A stretch of 64,000 bases of DNA, taken from Cristatella mucedo (taxonomy: Eukaryota > Bryozoa > Phylactolaemata > Cristatellidae). The translations under genes were made by a program, and so were the position numbers. Where the stretch lies: assembly GCA_009760855.2 (NCBI GenBank), contig WPIO01000048.1, positions 707,501-771,500 on the forward strand, in the 5' to 3' direction. Position 1 is the stretch's first letter. The number at the start of each line of letters is the position of its first letter. This document shows, piece after piece, positions 11,061-23,375 of the stretch. Below the pieces are notes generated by a model. The model was not told the DNA's origin. It saw only the letters and a list, made by a program, of their open reading frames with translations, and did not search any database.

Positions 11061-12209
11061 CGAAGATTTGTTAGTCAAAGAATGCTGAGCAGTCTCCTAG
11101 CAACTGCTGCCATAGCAACTGTGAGGGTTCCCGCTCAGTCGCAGCTGCTCTCGATTTCAAACGATAGTTGCCAGCGTCTGTATTCGGGCAATGCCAATCA
11201 AGCCCAAGCTCCCTCCTATCAAAGGTTACCACACAAATTTGAGCGCACATTCCACAATAAAATGCATTTGAATTATTGGGATTCGTTGAAGGATCCTTTG
11301 AATATTTATTGAATATTTGAATATTTTGGATCGAGAGCCCAGACGACGTGGGGGTACCACGAAGTTTGGCCGGCGGCAGCGCCACGCACCCGCACCTGAG
11401 ACTCCAGTTACGTAAGTCGCAGAGCGACATCAAAAGCCCAAAGCTCCGGAGGCACGAAATAATTTTCAAACACTTCTCGAAGGCAGGCACGCCCAGGCCC
11501 GCCCGTTCCGTCTGTCGAAGTTTCCTCCACGGCCGCGCCCGGTATTCAACGGACGACGGATCGGCTGAAGTTGTGGCCGACGGAGCGGTTGCGAAAATAC
11601 TCGCGAATGTGTCGCACAGCGATTCTCATTCGAAGCGCCCGCGTTTCCGGATACCTGCGGCTCACCTCTAAGCTGCACTTCAGCTACGCCAGGTTGCGAC
11701 TGCCGATCATTGCTGCTTACATAGCGTGGTGGAGCGCAAGTCGCTCGGTGCGTCGGCGATACTGGAGTTCTCTACAAGCAATCACTAGAGGACTCCCTCT
11801 ATTCCGTAACCCTGGCTGACATGTACTCGTCGGCTGTGACGCCGCAAAAGCGTCTTTTCTCGCCCAAGTTCTGCGCGTCGCTCAAAGTTAGAAAGGACTC
11901 GCGCGCGCCTGGACTTAGTTAACCCTTCCCTTACATCCGGCGCGCGCCGCACCAACTACTGCAATACCGATGCGCTTTTACACAGACTTCGAGCAAACGC
12001 ACGTCCGCATCCGACCGTCTGATCGGCACGCCTGGTACGCCACTCAAGGGCTGCTGGCAATAAGTCCGACGCTCTTTGCTTGTCAAGACATCATATTTTG
12101 AGTAGCGGCTCGCCGTTTGACTTTCGACTTCGCGTGCCGGTCAATGAGCACCAAGCCGCCGCGGCGGCAGCGGCGGCGGCTTGGGTGCCTTCGCACTAGC
12201 GGTTCAGCT

Positions 12210-12488
12210 GCGGGCGGGGCGGGGTGAGGCGAGGCGGGGCGGGGCGAGGCGGGGCGGGGCGAGGCGGGGCGGGGCGGGGCGATGCGGGGCGGGGCGGGGC
12301 GGGGCGGGGCGGGGCGGGGCGGGGCGGGGCGGGGCGGGGCGGGGCGGGGCGGGGCGGGGCGGGGCGGGGCGGGGCGAGGCGGGGCGAGGCGGGGCGAGGC
12401 GGGGCGAGGCGGGGCGGGGCGGGGCGAGGCGGGGCGGGGCGAGCCGGAGTGGGGCGAGGCGGGGCGAGGCGGGGCGAGGCGGGGAAGG
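12210..12488. repeat. GC-box minisatellite, 10-bp unit
   Basis: About 28 tandem units of GGGGCGGGGC alternating with GGGGCGAGGC. GGGGCGGGGC is the Sp1/KLF GC-box consensus. The regular G4 runs could form G-quadruplexes. All long ORFs across it are artefacts of the repeat. Confidence 0.92.
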
Positions 12489-12651
12489 GAAGCTGCGCTG
12501 CTACACACGTCTTCCACCCACAAGGTCTCGAAATCCTTGCCAGAAATAACCCGAATAGGTACCGAAGCCGACGGTTTACATCTGCCCCATAGAATTCGCA
12601 CGCTTAGATTTCTTCTGATTAATTGACCGAGGACGGCCACAGCTTATCGCT

Positions 12652-12830
12652 GGTGAGCTGTAATGGCCCACTGGGTAATGTGGCTGGTTTTCACGACCTC
12701 GTCCCGAGGTCGTCGGATCGATTCCTGCGGTGGGTGGTCCTTTATCGCCACTGCAAGCGGCGGTGATAGCCGTCAAGGCTCTTCCGTCGCTATACAAAAA
12801 GAGGCTGTTAAATCAGCTAGTATTTTTTTA
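12652..12830 (+). mobile_element. SINE A copy
   Basis: GTGAGCTGTAATGGCCCACT, GAGGTCGTCGGATCGATTCC, CTGCAAGCGGCGGTGATAGC, AAATCAGCTAGTATTTTTTT. Full length. Confidence 0.82.
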
Positions 12831-13009
12831 ACGGGGGGGGTGCATAAAAACGATGTATAATTGGAACCTCGATCGTGGCAGCCGAGATGAGTGCTTCTAG
12901 AGCTGGTGATATGATGGGGATCTTCTAGCATTATTGCGAGCGTACTTGTCAAGCGACTTGTCAAGCGACGTAACTTACAATGCATTGACATAGGCAATTT
13001 TTTGAAACC

Positions 13010-13985
13010 TGTTTGTGGTGCAGGTCTTCTTGATCTGCACCCAGACTTGACCGACAGCCTCGATACCCTTACTGCTGCAGTGAACATGACATTCAGGAGT
13101 GCACCTGACAAGCATGCTCCCGTTCATTCTATCCATGAACAGAGTCGAGAAGACTCCTTTCAAAATAAAAAAATAACTTCAAAAGATGCGCGTGTTAAGC
13201 GCAGGCTTGGACGTCATTTTAAGAAATCGGGGTGTGATGCAGATCTAGTCAATTTCAAAGACTTATTTCGAGTTTACACCCGGAAGCTTAAAAACCTCAA
13301 GGCTTCTTTTTTCATCCGAAAGCTGGATTCCTGCCAGTCGGACCCTAAACAGATTTGTCAGACAGTAAACCATTTACTGGCCGATGCTGAAAGGTCTGAA
13401 TCCCCAGATATTAAGGGCTCAGCCGAAAAGTTTTAAGCCTTCTTTACTGAAAAAATGGCGCACATTCGTGCCTCCATAAAGCCCCCTTCAAGTAAAGCAA
13501 TTGTGAAATCACAACCTGTGACCTTTCTTAAAAGGTTTTCCGAGGTTTCTGCATGCGACGTGGCTACCTAAATAAGGTGTAGTTAAAAGAGCTCGTCTCC
13601 TGAAGACCCTATACCGTCATCTCAGTGGTCTCCACTGGCTGACCAACTTAGCCCTGTAATAACAGAAACTTGTTGTGCTTCTTTATAAACAGTGGTTGTA
13701 CCCAAGACCTTCAAATCGGCAATCATTAGACCCATACTTAGAAAGCCTGGATTAGATACAGAGGTCCTTGCAAACTATTGCCCAGTTTTCCTTCTTCCTT
13801 TCTTGTCAAAGAGTCTTGAAAAAATTGTCGCTGAGCAGCTGGTTGCACATATTGAAAAGAATGAAACGTCAGAAACATTTCAATCGGGGTACAAGAGGCA
13901 GCATTCCACTGAAACTGCTCTCCTCCGTATTAACAATGACATTATATGTGGCAACAATGACGGAAATATACCACATAGTTTGTTG
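13010..13985 (+). mobile_element. Second LINE lineage, linker and RT N-terminal part
   Basis: ORF2 linker (LLDLHPDLTDSLDTLTAAVN, APDKHAPVHSI, RRLGRHFKKSG, QICQTVNHLLADAERS), a stop, then RT block TFKSAIIRPILRKPGLD, FLSKSLEKIVAEQLVAHIEK and RQHSTETALLRINNDI. It is truncated before the catalytic domain. Amino-acid differences throughout from the main family show a separate lineage of the same type. Confidence 0.78.
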
Positions 13986-13989
13986 AGAT

Positions 13990-14487
13990 GCAGCTGCTGG
14001 GCCAGCATTGATTCCTGCATCGGATATGATCGTGTATAACAAGGAACGCGAACAATGACTTGCAGCAGATGAAATTATAGGAGAACCTGGGAGTCTCAAT
14101 TACCAGCGCTGATGCTCAGTATTCTGGATTCATTGCAAACGCCTCTTGCGCATTATTTTTTCGAGCACCGATCCTTGGTGTGGCTGACAAAGCTGGACCT
14201 GAAAACTGCGAGAGACATCTCAACTGTGCTTTTTAATTAGTATGCAATGAACTGAGATTGACTCTTGTCTACCAATGGTCTCTTCTTACTGTCGTCTTCT
14301 GCTAGAACACCCACATAGTCTTTATGGCTTTGTGAAGTTACAGGAGGAGGTACATACATTAAATACTTAATAGTTGCAGCTAAAGCATTGCTAATTCGAT
14401 GCTCAGACTAGCAGTCTGCCAGCCTCTCACAGGTGTACAGATGTGGTTGGTGCTCGCTACGGAATGTATAGCCAGCCAGTCGTTAAG
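13990..14487. other. No feature recognised
   Basis: About 500 bp between the second-lineage LINE and the next LINE tail, without long ORFs or clear repeats. Confidence 0.5.
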
Positions 14488-15078
14488 TAATAATAATAAT
14501 TATTATTATGCACTTGATAAAGCGCCCCCAGAGAACTCAATCTCTTTCTAGGCGCTTTAAATTTGCTGTAAAGGGAAATGCAACGGAATAGTGAGCAATA
14601 TCATGCTTGATAAACAAACAAATTGAATGACATAGTTAGGGGTGACATGCACAGGGTCAGCATGCCAATGTGGTTAGTGGCAGCATGCACGGTGTCAGCA
14701 TGCATAAGCACATCAAGGACGAATCACAGGGACCCGCTAAATGCTGTCCTAAATAGGTGTGTTTTTAAACCTATTTTAAATGTGGTCAGGTCAGGGGATG
14801 TTCTGACGCAAGTCGGGAGGGACTTCCAGGCTTTGGGAGCATACAAACTAAATGCACGGTTTCCATGGGATTTGAGGTTTGTACGAGAAAGGGTAGACTG
14901 TTGGATTCCGAAAAGCGGGTGGTAGGATGCTTGGCCTGGTGGGGGCGTAGATCTGACAGATAGGCTGGAGCCAAAGAATGAAGTGACCTAAAAGTGAGCG
15001 ACAAAACCTTGAAGTCAATCCGTTGCTTGACTGGTAGCCAGTGTAGGTCGGCGAGAAGTGGTGTGATGTGGCACGTTA
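14488..15078 (-). mobile_element. LINE copy, 3' part
   Basis: A clean ATT tail and hairpin, close to the 2612 copy throughout the 3' UTR. ORF remnant ITPLLADLHWLPVKQRIDFKV and LSLTFRSLHSLAPAYLSDL. Looks comparatively young. Confidence 0.82.
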
Positions 15079-15150
15079 AGCAATTCGACTTGTATGTGAG
15101 GCACGAGAGCGATATTGGTTGCTCTCTCGCTCTGCTCCAATTGACAAAGT

Positions 15151-15253
15151 AGCATGCAGCGGAACTACCAGCATGCAGCGGAACTACCAGCATGCAGCGG
15201 AACTACCAGCATGCAGCGGAGCTACCAGCCTTCAGCGGAGCTACCGGCATGCG
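15151..15253. repeat. 19-bp tandem repeat
   Basis: Five units of AGCATGCAGCGGAACTACC (15151-15245) and a partial sixth. Units 4 and 5 carry GGAGCTACC. Directly after a LINE copy. Confidence 0.9.
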
Positions 15254-17357
15254 ATTTTGGCTCTCGTTTTGGCTCGCAGGCCTGCTCGATCTCCAAGCCG
15301 GCGAGTGCAAAGGGTGCTTTTTGTTGTTGCGACGAGTTTACGCCCCGCCCCGACTCCTGACTAGGAACTGAAGCACAACGCATCGGGGAGTGACGGGGAT
15401 TTCCACCGCGTCGCTGGCGTTTTGTCACATAAGCACCGATGGTAGCGCCTGAAGAGACTGGAAACTTTTTTGTATGGGACAGTCCCCATCTGGTCGCGAT
15501 CGCTCGCTTCGCGGCGCTCTGCAGCGCGCGCATCCGGCTCGCTCGTCACGCCTCGCTAGGCCTCGCGCGAGCCGTAGGATTTCCCGACGCAATCCTTTCG
15601 GGTCCTTGCAGCTCTGACACGAAATGCTCAGCCGACGGTCGCAGCCTCGTTGTGGCTGTGGCTACGAACTGGGGTGTAGCTGCTCCCGCGTTCGGAACGA
15701 ACTGCGGTCGCAGGCGCCGCAGAGCTCGTCGGGGCGCTAGTCGCAGCAGAGGCACGACGAGCACCGGCGAAGCGGCGCACTTTGGTGCCATCTAGCGACT
15801 TATAGTCGCGGTGCCAATGCGCGCCGGCGGGAGAGCGGAGCAGACGAAGAAGCAGGCGATTGGAGAGCGCCCCCCTACCTTATGATAACCGGTCTCAATC
15901 CGTGGCGTCGAGAGGTCTATTCAGCAGCCACGAACATGCTGCCACTCACCATGTTTGCATTCTGACTCTGCATGTCGCCTGTAATTATGTTATGCTCGTT
16001 ACCATTGAGCAGGCTACCACTAACCATTCGTCCACGCTTCCTTTGCAGAGTGCCTAGAAAGAGATAAGTTCTCTGAGGACGCTATGCAAACGTATTACTA
16101 TTTTTATTATTGCGTTGCGTGCGCCCAACATGGCGGCCACGGCGGACCGCCACTCCCGCATGGCTCCCAGAGCGCCCGGAGGCCTCCGGACTGGCCGCCG
16201 CCGCACGCGATAAACCTTGTTCGTAACCTAGCCTTACCGGAAGCCTCGCCTGGCCGGACGCCCCGAGGTCAAACACTCTCGGAGCACAACTGACTGCCCG
16301 GCTGCGAGGCTTCAACGTGTATGCAGACTAACCATGGATTATCACGCAGCCGCTACGCAGCCGTCACCAGTCGGAAACCGCGAACAATAAATGTCTCGGC
16401 GGTCACAATCTGATGGATTTTTTCGCACGCAGCCGTTTCGCCGCGTTTGCCGGCCGGCTGGCCCGAGGGCTTGAGCCGGCGACCAGCCAGCGGCGGTGGC
16501 GGCGCACCTCGGCGCCCTCGCGTCGGCCAGGGGGCGGTGCCGCCGCGGCGCCGCGCCCTGCCGCGTCTCTTTTTCATGCGAGTAGGGACTTTAATTCGGT
16601 CGTTTCCGCAAGTTTGTCTTAGCGTTTGAAAGAAATAAAGCGCCCTCGAGAGAAGCAGCGTCGGTGCACGCCATGGGGGCTGCCGTTGCAGCGGCGACGG
16701 CCGACACGCCCGCGGCTGCCGCCCCGTCAGCTGTCTCCTGCATTCCGATTGGTGCGCCGATAAGTTGAGCTCCGCCGTCGCATCGGCGCCATGCTGTCGC
16801 GACCGCCCCTTCCTTATCCTGTCTTGTTCCGCGCTTGTCGCTCGGAAGTCGATCAGGCTGCAGAGAGGGCCGCGGCCCGCAGCGAAACGTGCGACGGGCC
16901 CGCTGAGAGGGCGGGACAGTGCCGTTTCCGCTGGCGGCGAGCCAAGCGCTCGCGCCGGATGGCTGCACCGCGCTTCCGCTCGCAGGCTCTCCGCCCCGCC
17001 CTCCGCCCCCCCCCCCACCTGGGTCGCCTCTGCCGACCGTTCGGCCGTCGTAGACCTATTCAGCAGCCTCTACAGTTCGGCGCCTTGCGGTGCCTTCTTT
17101 CGCGTGCCTCTCGCGCGGCGTCGGCTCTGAAGAGAGGGCCTCGGAGCGACGGTCTCCGCAAGGTTCGGATTCCGCCCCAGAGCGCTACTTAAATGAGCAG
17201 TCCAGCCAGCTACGGCGCTCTAGCGCCCGCGCTCAGAAGCCAACCCGGAAGAGGCGCTGGCAATACCCACGTAACTCGTAGCCTGAAGTTCCGCTAGCTC
17301 CTGCTTCCTGGTGTGCGTGGACTTCCGCCGAGGCTTCGGCATTACACAATGGCTGGT
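15254..17357. other. CpG-rich region, no gene recognised apart from a LINE piece
   Basis: High G+C with many CpG and long but domain-less ORFs on both strands (for example 16353-17018 on - and 16791-17192 on +). It could be a CpG-island promoter with non-coding first exons; nothing in the sequence proves that. Confidence 0.4.
15905..16113 (+). mobile_element. LINE 3' UTR and tail
   Basis: GCTGCCACTCACCATG, AGGCTACCACTAACCATTCG, TTGCAGAGTGCCTAGAAAGA and GAGGACGCTATGCAAACG with a TATT-type tail. Hairpin stem diverged. Confidence 0.7.
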
Positions 17358-17516
17358 CTAGCCACCTGGTTTGTTTAGCGGCAAAAGAGCCGTAAACGGC
17401 TATTGCCGCCGCTTGCAGTTGGCAATATAGGATCGCCCAGTGCGGGATTCGAACCCACACGACCTGCGCCGTGAAGAGCGAGCACCCTAACTCCTGGGCT
17501 ATCACGGCGTGAGAAG
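17358..17516 (-). mobile_element. SINE A copy, variant head
   Basis: GCCGTGATAGCCCAGGAGTT, GTGTGGGTTCGAATCCCGCA, GCCAACTGCAAGCGGCGGCA, ACGGCTCTTTTGCCGCTAAA. B-box is intact. Confidence 0.75.
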
Positions 17517-17638
17517 CCAAAGACTAATTCTAATCGAATTCTACACGCAAGCGTAGACATTGTTGCCGATATAGCCGCCGATCAGTCCGGTGTCTTAGCC
17601 TTGACAGACGATGCGAAGCGGTCGCTCTTGCTCAGCCC

Positions 17639-17752
17639 GTTATAGCCGCTTATAGCCGCTTATAGCCGCTTATAGCCGCTTATAGCCGCTTAGAGCCGCT
17701 TAGAGCCGCTTATAGCCGGTTATAGCCGGTTATAGTCGCTTGTAGCCGGTTA
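17639..17752. repeat. 10-bp tandem repeat TTATAGCCGC
   Basis: Eleven units of TTATAGCCGC with variants TTAGAGCCGC and TTATAGCCGG. The change from CGC to CGG is confined to the last units, suggesting growth from the left. Confidence 0.9.
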
Positions 17753-18659
17753 CCGAGGAGCATTTGGCAATGGCCGCTTGCTTCGAGACGGCTACCGTGC
17801 TAAATGTTGAGTTTATGGACCGTTGCTCTCCGGTCGCTCGCTTCCGGGCACGCTCCGGACGCTCACTCCGACGCGCTTTTGTGGCGAGCGGAGGTTTTGC
17901 GTTTCTCCCTAGGTTCCGGGGCCCAGCAGCTTCTTGTATTCAAGTGAAGCCAGTGCGGATTTCGGGAAATGAGAAAACCCGCACGCTCAGCGTCGGTTTC
18001 AAGAGGAGAGGTTTTTTTAATCTTTGCACGTGCTATGATACTTTTAAAGACGCGGTGACGGCGCTGTAGGTTGGCTGCCGTCGCGCACAGCACGGAGCGC
18101 CAGCCGACCATCAACGCGCCACAAGTTTACAGCACGTGATGCTCACGGAGCAGCGGGAAGCACGAACCTCCTCGCCCATTGGAGTCCCTCGCGACTCCCT
18201 CGTCGAAACAATCGCTAATAGCCCATTCTTACCACATACCACATCGAGCGCCACAGCCCACTCATAACGACGATCAGGGGCCATTAATTAAGTTAATTAA
18301 TTAATTAAAATTAATTTAATTAATGCCAACAATTAAACGAAAGGCCAGAGGCGCGATTCTCTTTCAGACAGGTCCAAGCACTGGGACTAAGGTCCTGGCG
18401 GACTGCAAACGTTGGGCGAGCAGCTTCGGGAGACTCCGACACCTTTCACACGGGTCTATATCTTTCTGCAGGTTTGCATGCCGTCGGCGCGATGCGTCTG
18501 ACTCAGCGGAAATAGGTCACACAATTTCTTTGAGAGGGATTAACACTTTCCGGCTGCGCGCCTTCAGCTCACAGCGTCAGCACTTTTCTTCAGAAGGGGT
18601 GACAGAGTTTTCCTTTAGAAATGACTGAATAATCAGAGTAGTAGCAATTTGCGGTCGCT

Positions 18660-19060
18660 CGTATAGCGTGCTTAGATTACCAAACCTCTATTCAGGCACT
18701 TCACAAATCGCTGTAAGAGAACCAATAACCAAGTTTGAATGACCGATACGGTATCATGCAAGCAAGCGAGCTTATGCAAGCAAGGAAATGCGCACTCAAT
18801 GACACTCTGGGTCACCGTTCAAGGTCACCTGTCAAGATCACTGATCACATAGGGTCACCGGTTAGTAGAACACGTGGCTAGTAATATTCCCTAAATAATG
18901 CGTGGGTGGCTTCTCAAAGATGACAAGAACAAAATAGTCAAGATAACGCGCTCGAGGATATAGCTATAGCTGAGGGGGAAAGATGCTTATTTAGCTGAGA
19001 CTTAAAAGATTCAAAGTCATTGCCGGTAGTGGAAACAGCTGGAAACGAGGTCCAGACTTT
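18660..19060 (-). mobile_element. LINE-like 3' region, second tail subfamily
   Basis: A diverged GCG...GGCACTTCA hairpin, AAGAGAACCAATAACCAA, and further on TTAGCTGAGACTTAAAAGAT and GATTCAAAGTCATTGCCGGT. The same order recurs at 57790-58190, so the two are one family distinct from the main LINE. Confidence 0.6.
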
Positions 19061-19300
19061 CAGTAGCTATGGGCTCATGGCCCGATGGCCAAAACATTTC
19101 ATTTTCTGGCGTGGTACGACGAGACTACAGAAAACCGAGTACGCAACGGTTCGATGCGAGCGTGCTAAAAGCATTGTTCGCGCTTGGGTGGTGCGGCGCA
19201 CAGAAATCAGAAGAAGCGATGATTGTTGCAGGCTGGTGCCGGAAAGTGGAGAAGCCACCAAATCGGCCAGACAGAGGGGATCTTTAAATCAACTCGATCC

Positions 19301-20040
<740 letters not shown>

Positions 20041-20190
20041 AAAAAATATAATATAATTCATTTGTATAGCGCCCTAAGAGAACTTTATTTCTATTCAGGC
20101 GCTTCAGATATGCCTCCAGGCTCGAGCCTACGACCTCAGCCAGACCGTGGTTTGGGCGAGCACCTTAACCGCTGGATCAAACCAGCTCGG
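20041..20190 (-). mobile_element. SINE B copy
   Basis: Same architecture: CCGAGCTGGTTTGATCCAGC, GGTTAAGGTGCTCGCCC, B-box GTAGGCTCGAGCCTGG, tail hairpin and ATTATATTATATTTTTT. Confidence 0.82.
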
Positions 20191-20289
20191 CAAAAATAGT
20201 ATTGTTATTATTTTCTCAATTGTAAAACCGAACAATGAATATATTTATATTGTAAATAGCACTGTGCCAGTGACACTTAGGCTTGTCGA

Positions 20290-20500
20290 AATGTACCCCA
20301 GAAGGATGCGGTGGTGAAAAACATCAAATGTTGCTGAGAGATCTTGGAGAACCAATAAAGATGCCCAACGTCGATCAGCATTTTATCATGAAGTCATTGC
20401 AAACCCGTAGTAGCGCATTAAACGTGAGATGGTTGCATCTAAATCCCGATTGAAACTTGCTAGCAAGATCTACGAATTGGGCAAACCTGCAGCTTCACGC
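20290..20500 (-). mobile_element. LINE reverse-transcriptase fragment
   Basis: On this strand the block reads DLASKFQSGFRCNHLT, ALLRVCNDFMIK and, after a break, a degraded counterpart of the LSAAFD box. Isolated remnant without tail. Confidence 0.6.
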
Positions 20501-21260
20501 AAAAAGTGGCAAAAAGTGGCTACGGTTACTGGGTTACAAAAAGTGGCAAAAAGGTTTACTGGGTGGAGCTGTTCTTCAAATGGAGGCGAGCAGAGCGGGT
20601 AGCGGGCCGGGTGGGTAATTTTTTCGTCCGATTCGGTTGAACCTAAGAGGTTTCTCGACTGCTCGCGCCTGTGACGTAGAGCCCCCCGCCCCCCCCCCCG
20701 GCGCCATGCAGAAAGTGCGCCGCTTCTTGGTAGCTCTGTGCCTTCGGTGCAGATTCCCGGGTTTCCGTTTCTCTCTTTTTTTTTATTCCCAGATTTTCCA
20801 AGTCCTGGGTTTTACAGTTGGCTAGTATTTCTTTCAGAGAGGCTTCCGTATTCTCATTGGGAGGCCATTGAAACCCGCAAAATTTATAGTTATTGTTATT
20901 CCTTTTATTATTATTGGGGACCAGTGAGGCCCACCGGACGGCGAACCAGCCGGGCAGCTTGAGGGTCGCCTCCAAAGGCCGTCGCTCAAGCGAGCCACTT
21001 CGGAATCGGTCACGTGATCTCGAGCCCTTCCAAAGCCTGCATAGCTCTGACCATCTTTAGCTGGGTGCCAGTTCGGCAAGACTAGCAGTAGCACGTTATA
21101 TTCATCAAAAGTCTAGTCCTCGTTATTACAGCTACCTGTGGACCGCAGCGAGTTTTCTCAGAACTGTCTTTCGAATAGTGTTTGCACACGCAATCAAATA
21201 CTATTATGGCCCTACCTTAGCCGTGGCTTTGTTAGAGTGAGACAGCTGAGCCTTTATATG

Positions 21261-21405
21261 ATAATAAAAGTAGCCCATTTGCTATAGTGCCCTCAGAAAA
21301 CCCAAACTCTCTATCTAGGCACTTTACATTTGCTGCAAAGGCAGCACAATCGAATGGTTAGTGGTAGCACGCTCGATGGCAGCCGGCATAGCATCACCTT
21401 CGACC
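21261..21405 (-). mobile_element. LINE 3' end
   Basis: GCTATAGTGCCCTCAGAAAA ... CTAGGCACTTTACATTTGC, then the AATGGTTAGTGGTAGCA 3' UTR box. Confidence 0.7.
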
Positions 21406-21903
21406 TTCGACCTTCGACCTTAGCAGCGCTGCTGTTTGCTGCTATTCGAGTGAGCGAGCACAGGAAAAGGTCGAAAAGCGCTTTCGCTCGCTAAGCAAAC
21501 TCTGCAACGTCTAAATATGACGTTTGACGCAAAAAATCCGGTAAAATTCTACCATGCCCACTCGAGGTCAAGTTTGGCCTTTTTGGTCAAAGATTCCAGA
21601 GTATAGGTTGGCACCAGACTTAAGGACTTGTACAGCTAGCTTCTACACTAAGTTGCTATATTGACAATAATGCTGGTCCGGTGCACGCACTACCTGGTCG
21701 CACTAGTACTAGGCCCACACGGAACCCAGCGAATGAAATAGCGATCTGTTCGGGATAACAGGCCACTTACTTATCAGGCAATCTCTTCGCTGTCCTCCTG
21801 TTTTTATTGTTTGCTATTCTCGCGCGCTAAGTTACACAGACTCAGACGCTGCGTGCTCGAGATCTCTCTCTTTCTCCTTCATTAAGGTTCACGCTCTCAC
21901 ACG

Positions 21904-22051
21904 CTCACACACACACACACACACACACATGCGTGCGCACGCACGCCCACGCACACACATGCGGCTGTCCCAATCGCATGCCCGTAAACACACGTCCATG
22001 CATATAAACGCAGGCGTTCTTTGGGGTGCACACTCTCTATCTCTCTTCCTG

Positions 22052-22146
<95 letters not shown>

Positions 22147-22162
22147 CTCTCTCTCTCTCGCT
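21904..22162. repeat. (CA)n and (CT)n microsatellites
   Basis: A CA tract (21904-21929) and a CT array (about 22054-22144, one interruption, then more CT to 22162). (SL)n ORFs here are artefacts. Confidence 0.95.
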
Positions 22163-23289
22163 CTTATTCAGCATGATAATACTCTGCGTTCACTGGCAAG
22201 CTCGAAGATGACTGAATTTTTTGAGCGAGGCCATTATTATAGATTAGTTGGGCATGTTACGGACTCAGGCTAAGAGTAACGTGTCAAATAACTTTGATCC
22301 CGAGTTCTTTCTTGGGGGAGGATTTCCTAAGAGGTTTTTATTCCGTGAGACGAAGTAAACGCGTCAGACAAAGCCCGAGCGGGAAACGGGGGCATGTGGA
22401 GAAGGGCAAAGGGGGCGAGACAAAGGACATCCTAATATATGTGCACATGCACTGCAACTAATGATTTCTCTGTAATTTTTGTGATAAGTTTTTCAGATAT
22501 CAGGCTCTTTAAGTTATGCTGCAATTTAGTCCAATAAGCTTTAAATTCTTCCACTCCGCTTTGAATCCGGCAATGTTCCCTTATTGCACTGGCTCTATAC
22601 CTCCTCCAGTGTTGAGGTATTTTGAGCTCGAACTAGCTCCCACATGAAAAGACTTTCCACTTCGCGGGTGTCGCCGTTACCGGTATGAGCAGGAACATAA
22701 TTAATAGTTTGCGTCAAGAAATAACTCCGAACTTTGACCTTTTTGGTCAAGGTCGAGATCCCCTGGTTAGTCTCACTCTTCGTTGGTTATGGAATAACAG
22801 CAGAGCCTCAGGTTTTTAAGGATACATTTTACCACAAAATAACCTTCTATAATTTTCAAATTTTTAGCAGAGAGCCTTTTAACATGATCACTCTTTTTAA
22901 ATTAAATGCGTGCTCAATACTGAAAAATACTCGGTGAGCTTTGTGTGCATCGGATGGATCACCCCGTCAATCGCTTTGCCGTAGCTTGTAGTAGTATCAA
23001 GTTTGCCGTAGAGTGCTCAAATTTATCGTAGCAGCAATGACAAAGACCATTAGCCTTCAGCTGAAGAGAGTGCGACAGTGCATTCGCATTGGTATTCCGC
23101 TTCTTCGCGTCAGTGCGTAAGTCATGAGTAAATCCCCAGGCGCTCACTGCGCAGCGATTGATTGCTTGAGTTACACGCTGGCTAAGTGTGTGGGTGGGCG
23201 CTAAACGGTGGCCGGTCGCTGCCCTCACCCAAATTTGAATCCTCCAATGACGAGTGCGAGGCGATCTGTACTTTGCCTAATTAACGCGT

Positions 23290-23375
23290 GCTCGAGTCTC
23301 CCGTCACCGGTGGACTTGAGTTCGCGACCTCCTCCGCGAGTCCAGTGGAGCGCTCTAATCGACCGAGCCACGTCT
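23290..23375 (-). mobile_element. tRNA-like sequence (SINE head or tRNA pseudogene)
   Basis: On this strand TGGCTCGGTCGATTAGAGCG fits an A-box region, and GGTCGCGAACTCAAGTCC at the right distance resembles a B-box. The cloverleaf stems do not close well, so an active tRNA is unlikely. Confidence 0.4.

Larger units (their letters stand above)
9941..12209. other. No gene recognised apart from repeats listed separately
   Basis: Mixed-composition DNA with the (GA)n array and a weak SINE B fragment. Overlapping ORFs of both strands at 11.0-11.8 kb have no recognisable domains. Confidence 0.45.

Noticed and set aside
12083-12640. Long Pro/Arg/Ala- and Gly-rich ORFs on both strands, and similar ones at 23783-24502
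   Set aside because: Produced by minisatellites whose units lack stops in most frames; reading is open on both strands, which real genes rarely show.
15151-15253. CRISPR-like array
   Set aside because: Units are contiguous with no spacers, and the DNA is from an animal.
16353-17192. Long ORFs in the CpG-rich region
   Set aside because: High G+C lowers stop frequency; both strands are open and the protein is Arg/Ala/Pro-rich low complexity.
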